Source of the DNA: Leucobacter rhizosphaerae
GTDB taxonomy: Bacteria; Actinomycetota; Actinomycetes; Actinomycetales; Microbacteriaceae
DNA: 64,000 nucleotides
Direction: 5' to 3'
Assembly (NCBI RefSeq): GCF_022919175.1
Contig: NZ_CP095043.1
Coordinates: forward strand, 1,550,001-1,614,000
A model generated the notes under the pieces. That model had not been told where the DNA came from. It did no database searches and was given only the letters and a program-made list of their open reading frames with translations. A program made the position numbers and the translations under genes. Every line of letters begins with the position of its first letter. Within the stretch, counting starts at the first letter, position 1. Positions 59,818 through 64,000 of this stretch are shown here, one piece after another.

Positions 59818-60675
59818 CTACCGCGCCTGCGCCGCGGCCAGCGCCGCGCGCGCGGCCGCCACGGCCTCATCACTCGCGCTGTACTGGTGCTCGGCACCGG
59901 GGAACGCACCGCTGCGCACCTCCGCCGCGTAACTCGAGAGCGCCGCGACCGTGTCGTCCCCGATGGACCCGAAGCGCTTCACGAACTTCGCGGTGTTGCC
60001 CTCGGTGACGCCGAGCAGGTCGTGCAGCACGAGCACCTGGCCGTGCGCCGGTCCGGCGCCGATCCCGATGATCGGAATCGGGAGCCCGTCCCGCAGCACG
60101 TCCGCGACCCCGGTCGGCACCGCCTCGATTACGACCAGGAACGCGCCGGCCTCGGCGACGGCGAAGGCCTCGCGCACCAACCGCTCCGCCGTCTCGGTCG
60201 TGCGACCCTGCGCGCGGAGACCACCCAGTGCGGTGGCGGTCTGGGGGGTGAGCCCGATGTGGGCGACGACCGGGATCCCGGCGTCGACGATCGCCCGGAT
60301 CCGGCTCAGACGCGACGCGTTGCCGCCCTCGAGCTTGACGGCATCGACCCCGGCCTCTTTGGCGAAGCGCACCGCCGTCGCAACTGCCTGCGCGTCGGAC
60401 TCCTCCGTCGACCCGAAGGGCACATCGGAGACCAGCAGCGCCGACTCGGTGCCGCGCCGCACGGCCTTCGCCATCATGAGCATCTCGTCGGTGGAGACGG
60501 GCACGGTCGACGGGTAGCCGAGCACGACCTGCGCACCGGAATCACCGACGAGCACCAGGTCGACGCCCGCGCGCTCGGCGGCGCGCGCCGCGGGGTAATC
60601 GTAGGCGGTGACCATGACGATCGGCTCTCCGTTGGCACGCTTCTCGCGCAGGTTCGGGATCGTGATCTGAGGCAT
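59818..60675 (-). CDS. panB: 3-methyl-2-oxobutanoate hydroxymethyltransferase
   Basis: 285-residue PanB, which adds a hydroxymethyl group from methylene-THF to alpha-ketoisovalerate to make ketopantoate. Visible motifs: IVMVTAYDYPAARAAERAGV, VLVGDSGAQVVLGYPSTVPV (metal-binding Asp), DVPFGSTEESDAQAVATAVR, GVDAVKLEGG (second metal ligand), IPVVAHIGLTPQTATALGG, VIEAVP and IIGIGAGPAHGQVLVLHDLLG. ATG 60675 lies one base after the panC stop, making a coupled pair. First committed step of pantothenate synthesis. Confidence 0.95.
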   Translation of the reverse strand: MPQITIPNLREKRANGEPIVMVTAYDYPAARAAERAGVDLVLVGDSGAQVVLGYPSTVPVSTDEMLMMAKAVRRGTESALLVSDVPFGSTEESDAQAVATAVRFAKEAGVDAVKLEGGNASRLSRIRAIVDAGIPVVAHIGLTPQTATALGGLRAQGRTTETAERLVREAFAVAEAGAFLVVIEAVPTGVADVLRDGLPIPIIGIGAGPAHGQVLVLHDLLGVTEGNTAKFVKRFGSIGDDTVAALSSYAAEVRSGAFPGAEHQYSASDEAVAAARAALAAAQAR

Positions 60676-60676
60676 C

Positions 60677-61570
60677 TCAGCCCTCCTTCGGGGTGGTCGG
60701 TGGGTGCAGCAGGACATTGTCGATGAGCCGGACGCCACCCACCCGGGCGGCGATGGCGCAGAGCGCCTCCCCCGCGAGCGTGTCGAGCGGCTCGAAGCGG
60801 TCTGGGTCGACGATCGCGACGTACTCGGGATCGATGCCGACGCCGACCTCGGGGCTCGACGTGCCGGCGAGCGTCTCCACGGCGAGGGCACGCAGGAGCG
60901 CCGCATCGGTCTCGCCCGCAGCGACGGCCGCCTCGACCGCGGTGAGGGCGCGCGGGATCGCGAGGGCGCGGCGACGCTGATCGACGCTGAGCCGGACGTT
61001 GCGGCTCGAGCGCGCGAGTCCATCGCGGTCGCGGGAGGTGGGGCAGGCGACGATGCGGGTCGGGATACCGAGGTCGCGGACCATTCGCTGCACGACGCGC
61101 AACTGCTGGGCATCCTTCTGGCCGAAGTAGGCGCGCTCCGGCAGCGCGGCGAGCAGCAGCTTCGCCACGACCGTGGCCACCCCGTCGAAGTGCGCGCTGC
61201 CGCGGCGCGCCCCCTCGAAGAGCGTCGTCAGCGGACTCTCGACGTGCACGGTCGTGGCGTGCCCGCTCGGATACATCTCGTCGACCGTCGGGGCGAAGAT
61301 GAGATCGGCACCGCCGCGCTCCGCGAGCTCGGCGTCCTGGGCCTCCTGGCGCGGGTACGCCTCGAGATCCGCCGACTCGTCGAACTGCGTGGGATTCACG
61401 AAGATCGACAGCACCACGCAGTCGTTCTCGGCGCGCGCGGCGCGGACGAGCGACAGGTGGCCCTCGTGCAGCGCCCCCATCGTGGGGACCATGCCGACAC
61501 TCGCGGCGCCGGCCGCGCGGGCATCACGGAGCGCGTGCTGCAGGTCTCGAATCGAGCGGACGATTCTCAT
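60677..61570 (-). CDS. panC: Pantothenate synthetase
   Basis: 297-residue PanC joining pantoate and beta-alanine with ATP. Class hallmarks: VGMVPTMGALHEGHLSLVRA (the HIGH-like signature), VLSIFVNPTQF, YPSGHATTVHVESP, FDGVATVVAKLLLAALPERA, YFGQKDAQQLRVVQRMVRDL, ARSSRNVRLSVDQRRRAL (KMSKS-like SSRN). ATG 61570 overlaps the stop of the DUF2520 gene by four bases. The beta-alanine substrate is noteworthy because enzymes that could release beta-alanine are encoded around 5-15 kb (inference). Confidence 0.95.
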   Translation of the reverse strand: MRIVRSIRDLQHALRDARAAGAASVGMVPTMGALHEGHLSLVRAARAENDCVVLSIFVNPTQFDESADLEAYPRQEAQDAELAERGGADLIFAPTVDEMYPSGHATTVHVESPLTTLFEGARRGSAHFDGVATVVAKLLLAALPERAYFGQKDAQQLRVVQRMVRDLGIPTRIVACPTSRDRDGLARSSRNVRLSVDQRRRALAIPRALTAVEAAVAAGETDAALLRALAVETLAGTSSPEVGVGIDPEYVAIVDPDRFEPLDTLAGEALCAIAARVGGVRLIDNVLLHPPTTPKEG

Positions 61571-62352
61571 GCGGGCACCCCGGTTCCGGATCCCGAACCG
61601 GATCCCGCGGCGGGCACCGACCCCGTATGCGACCCCGCGGCGAGCCGCCGCGTCTGCGCCACCAGCGCGTCGAAGAGTTCCAGCTGCTCCGGGGTTCGCC
61701 CAGCGACGGCCTCGCGCTGCCGAGCGACGGTCGCCTCGTCACCCCGCACGATCGGCCCCGTCAGCGCGGCTTCGGCGCCCCGATCGGCCCAGTTCCGCAG
61801 TGCGGCCTCGGCGAGCGGTCGGAGCGCCTCGCGCGGCACCCCGGCCGTCGCGGCGAGCTCCTCCGCGAAGGCCCCCAGGGTGACGAGGAAGTTCGAGGCG
61901 ACGGAGGCGGCTGCGTGATACGCCGCGCGATCCTCGTCGGCGACACGGAAGGCTCGCAGCCCCAGCAGCCGGGCGAGGTCCTCTGCCGCGGCGAGCCCGC
62001 GCGGCGTCGTCCCCGCGACTGCCGCGTGTGCGCCTTCGAAGACCGTGCCGGCCCCCGTCACGGTCAGCAGCGGGTGGAGGCTGAACCCCTCGTGCGCCCC
62101 GAGAGCGGCGAGGGGCGTGATCCCGGACACGTGCGCCACGAGCGGCCCCGGGGCGATCGCCTGGGCCGCCGCGGTGATCTCGGCGTCGGGGACGGCGAGC
62201 AATACGAGATCGGCGCCGACGCCGTCGTCACCGCGCCGTCCCGGGGGCAGCAGCGGCACGCCGGCATCGCGGAGCGCCGCGTCGAGCGCGAGCCCCATGC
62301 GTCCTCGTCCGACCACCTGCACCCGCACGGGAGCCGGGATCCCGTCCGACAC
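61567..62352 (-). CDS. Rossmann-like / DUF2520 dehydrogenase (ketopantoate-reductase-like)
   Basis: 261-residue protein with an NAD(P)-binding start (VRVQVVGRGRMGLALDAALR) and a C-terminal DUF2520 helical domain (FSLHPLLTVTGAGTVFEGAH, AYHAAASVASNFLVTLGAFA). DUF2520 genes next to panC are widespread, and the family is proposed to supply ketopantoate reductase activity; no panE is seen here. The GTG start at 62352 is two bases after the murB stop. A Gly/Ser-rich low-complexity tail (AAGSGSGSGTG) ends the protein. Confidence 0.8.
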   Translation of the reverse strand: MSDGIPAPVRVQVVGRGRMGLALDAALRDAGVPLLPPGRRGDDGVGADLVLLAVPDAEITAAAQAIAPGPLVAHVSGITPLAALGAHEGFSLHPLLTVTGAGTVFEGAHAAVAGTTPRGLAAAEDLARLLGLRAFRVADEDRAAYHAAASVASNFLVTLGAFAEELAATAGVPREALRPLAEAALRNWADRGAEAALTGPIVRGDEATVARQREAVAGRTPEQLELFDALVAQTRRLAAGSHTGSVPAAGSGSGSGTGVPA

Positions 62353-62354
62353 GA

Positions 62355-63554
62355 TTACAGTTCCAATCCGTACAGGTTCGGTTCGGGGGCGAGGATCACG
62401 CCGAACTCCTGCTGCACCCGCTGCACGACGAGGCGGGCCAGCTCAGCGACATCCGACGCCGACGCGCCACCGCGGTTGGTGATCGCGAGGGTGTGCTTCG
62501 AAGAGATCGCGGCTCCGGAGCCCGGCAGTCGATAGCCCCGCTCGATGCCGGCGTGCTCGATCAACCAGGCCGCGGAGAGCTTCACCATGGGGTCGGCGAC
62601 CGGCTCGGGCAACCGCAGCGGCGCACCCGCGGCGAGCTCCTCCAGAGTCGTGACGGCGGGTGCGGGCTCCTCCGCGGCGATCGGGAACCGCGGGGCGTCG
62701 GCCGGCAGGGTGCGCGCGAACGCCTCCGTGACGATCGGGTTGGTGAAGAACGACCCCGAGCTCCACGTGTCGTGATCGCTCGGGTCGAGCACCATGCCCT
62801 TTGAGGCGCGCAGCCGGAGCACGGAGTCGCGCAGCTGCCGGATCGGCACACGATCCCCGAGTTCGACTCCGAGTGCCTGCGCGAGCTGGGCGTAGGACAC
62901 CTCGGCCGTCGGTGCGGGGGCTTCGGCGTGCGCGCCGCGGGTCGCCTCGTCGAACTCCTCGGACAGCATCAGGTCGATCGAGACGACCACGCCCTCGAGT
63001 CCCTGTTTGATGATCGAGTCGCGGTATCCGAGCTCCAGCTCCGCCGCCGGGATCCGGCGCACCTCGCCGCGCTCCAGATCGAGGAACTCGATGGAGTGCA
63101 GCACTTGCGCGAGCTCCTGGCCGTACGCTCCGATGTTCTGGATCGGGGCCGCGCCCGCGGACCCCGGGATCCCGGAGAGCGCCTCGATCCCGGCCCAGCC
63201 GCGATCGACGCACGCGGCGACGAGCAGATCCCAGTCGTGACCCGCCTGCACGCGCAGCCGCACCTCGCCCGGCGCGGATCCGTCCGCCTCATCGGTGATG
63301 CGCGCTGCTCCCGTGTTCCGCACGAGCAGCACCGCGCCCGGGAATCCCTCGTCCGAGACGACCGTATTCGAGCCGCCGCCGAGCAGCATCCAGGGCTCGT
63401 CGCTCCGCCAGAGCTCCAGGGCGTGGGCGACGAGATCCTCCCGCGAGCGCGCGACGATCAGCCGCTCGGCCGGGCCGCCCACGCGCATCGTGGTCAGCTC
63501 CGAGAGCGGCGTGCCGTCTCCGATGGGCTCGGGGACGATGTCGGGGTAGTTCAC
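62355..63554 (-). CDS. murB: UDP-N-acetylmuramate dehydrogenase
   Basis: 399-residue FAD enzyme that reduces UDP-GlcNAc-enolpyruvate to UDP-MurNAc, an early peptidoglycan step. FAD-binding features: LSELTTMRVGGPAERLIVAR, MLLGGGSNTVVSDEGFPGAV, IEALSGIPGSAGAAPIQNIG, AYGQEL, LGYRDSIIKQGLEGVVVSID, and the catalytic Ser in WSSGSFFTNPIV (the GSFFKNP motif with Thr in place of Lys). It is longer than E. coli MurB by about 55 residues because of insertions. GTG 63554 overlaps the MaoC stop (GTGA). Confidence 0.93.
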   Translation of the reverse strand: MNYPDIVPEPIGDGTPLSELTTMRVGGPAERLIVARSREDLVAHALELWRSDEPWMLLGGGSNTVVSDEGFPGAVLLVRNTGAARITDEADGSAPGEVRLRVQAGHDWDLLVAACVDRGWAGIEALSGIPGSAGAAPIQNIGAYGQELAQVLHSIEFLDLERGEVRRIPAAELELGYRDSIIKQGLEGVVVSIDLMLSEEFDEATRGAHAEAPAPTAEVSYAQLAQALGVELGDRVPIRQLRDSVLRLRASKGMVLDPSDHDTWSSGSFFTNPIVTEAFARTLPADAPRFPIAAEEPAPAVTTLEELAAGAPLRLPEPVADPMVKLSAAWLIEHAGIERGYRLPGSGAAISSKHTLAITNRGGASASDVAELARLVVQRVQQEFGVILAPEPNLYGLEL

Positions 63555-64000
63555 GCGAACGCCGCGACCAACTGCGACTTGCCGAGCACGGTCGCGCCGT
63601 CGAAGACCACCTTGAGGTCGATCCGCGCGGTGCGGGCCTCGGCGTCGAGCGCGCCCACCGTCGCGGTCACGGTCAGCGTGGCTCCGGCCTCGGCGTCGAC
63701 CGGCACGGGGCGGGTGAAGCGCGACTGGAAGTCGGCGACGTGCCCCGCGGCACCGAGCCAGTCGGTCGCGACGGAGCCGGCGACCCCCATCGTGAGCATG
63801 CCGTGCGCGAGCACGCCGGGCAGGCCGACGGACGCGGCGACGTCGTCGCGGTAGTGGATGGGGTTGAAGTCGCCCGACGCCCCGGCGTAGCGCACGAGGG
63901 TGTCGCGGGTCAGGTGCACATCGCGCTCGGCGACGACGTCGCCCACGCTCAGCTGCTCGAACGTCGGAGCAGCGACGGAACCGGCAGTGGCGGCGCTCAT
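63551..64000 (-). CDS. MaoC family dehydratase (at the window edge)
   Basis: 149 residues from the ATG at 64000, the last base of the window. The hotdog-fold hydratase motif is YAGASGDFNPIHYRDDVAAS with catalytic Asp and His, followed by GLPGVLAHGMLTMGVAGSVA. It resembles HadB-like (R)-hydroxyacyl-ACP dehydratases that sit beside murB in many actinobacteria, often after a second MaoC half. The ATG is probably the true start, but an upstream extension cannot be excluded because the window ends. It is coupled to murB. Confidence 0.88.
   Translation of the reverse strand: MSAATAGSVAAPTFEQLSVGDVVAERDVHLTRDTLVRYAGASGDFNPIHYRDDVAASVGLPGVLAHGMLTMGVAGSVATDWLGAAGHVADFQSRFTRPVPVDAEAGATLTVTATVGALDAEARTARIDLKVVFDGATVLGKSQLVAAFA

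Overview
High-GC (roughly 70 %) actinobacterial chromosome. The dense mixed-strand gene order, the many leaderless promoters (a TANNNT box 6-8 nt before the start codon), the homodimeric NADP-isocitrate dehydrogenase, the acyl-CoA carboxylase beta/epsilon pair and the MaoC-murB-(DUF2520)-panC-panB block suggest a member of the Microbacteriaceae, for example a Leucobacter-like organism. This placement is inferred from protein and gene-order character; no marker gene was compared. No rRNA, tRNA, IS element, phage gene or CRISPR array was seen. No gene-free stretch exceeds 300 bp.

Layout. 1-3140: part of a peptide-type ABC import operon (permease fragment, binding lipoprotein, metal-dependent amidohydrolase). 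3327-4830: YrdB-like membrane protein and LLM flavin oxidoreductase. 4985-15697: a peptide-uptake and amide-hydrolysis locus, with a complete five-gene dipeptide-type ABC importer translationally coupled to a P1/DmpA-family aminopeptidase and followed by a C45 acyl-amide hydrolase. It is divergent from a LacI-family regulator, a PaiB-like FMN-binding protein and a second C45 enzyme. Near-identical LacI-type palindromes, in pairs 33-34 bp apart, occur in both control regions. 15772-20143: AraC regulator, MFS and EamA exporters, LysR regulator. 20176-26846: icd, ROK kinase, GNAT, RarD-like transporter, CsoR-type copper sensor, PPK2, CcsB and a lipoprotein. 27009-32142: MpaB-type oxygenase, membrane-fused glycerophosphodiester phosphodiesterase, a double SRPBCC protein with its ArsR regulator, and DedA.

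32309-35549 is a one-carbon cluster: glyA-folD behind a ZTP riboswitch, divergent from purU. 35536-39473: TetR, YtcJ-like amidohydrolase and APC permease. 39618-43269: birA, acyl-CoA carboxylase beta and epsilon chains, and a CoA-pyrophosphatase-like Nudix enzyme. 43563-44555: an accessory gene for a DUF559/Vsr-fold nuclease with an AbiEi-like front half, lying between two direct copies of a palindromic element. 44679-48658: aldolase, dGTPase, a small unknown protein and a lipid kinase. 48841-53793: YceI protein, RimK-type ligase carrying an RCK_C tail, retropepsin-like RimB protease, N-formylglutamate amidohydrolase family protein and Dcu transporter. 53958-56826: META lipoprotein and an LPXTG-like anchored S1 protease. 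56977-59591: PatB/MalY-type lyase and MetY-type sulfhydrylase (sulfur amino acids). 59818-64000: panB, panC, DUF2520 protein, murB and MaoC.

The most unusual feature is a set of eight long imperfect inverted repeats (65-105 bp) in intergenic spaces, six of them where genes converge. Three belong to one sequence family, and two of those bracket the DUF559 nuclease gene in direct orientation. This resembles a dispersing palindrome/nuclease pair and is the best candidate here for an undescribed system.
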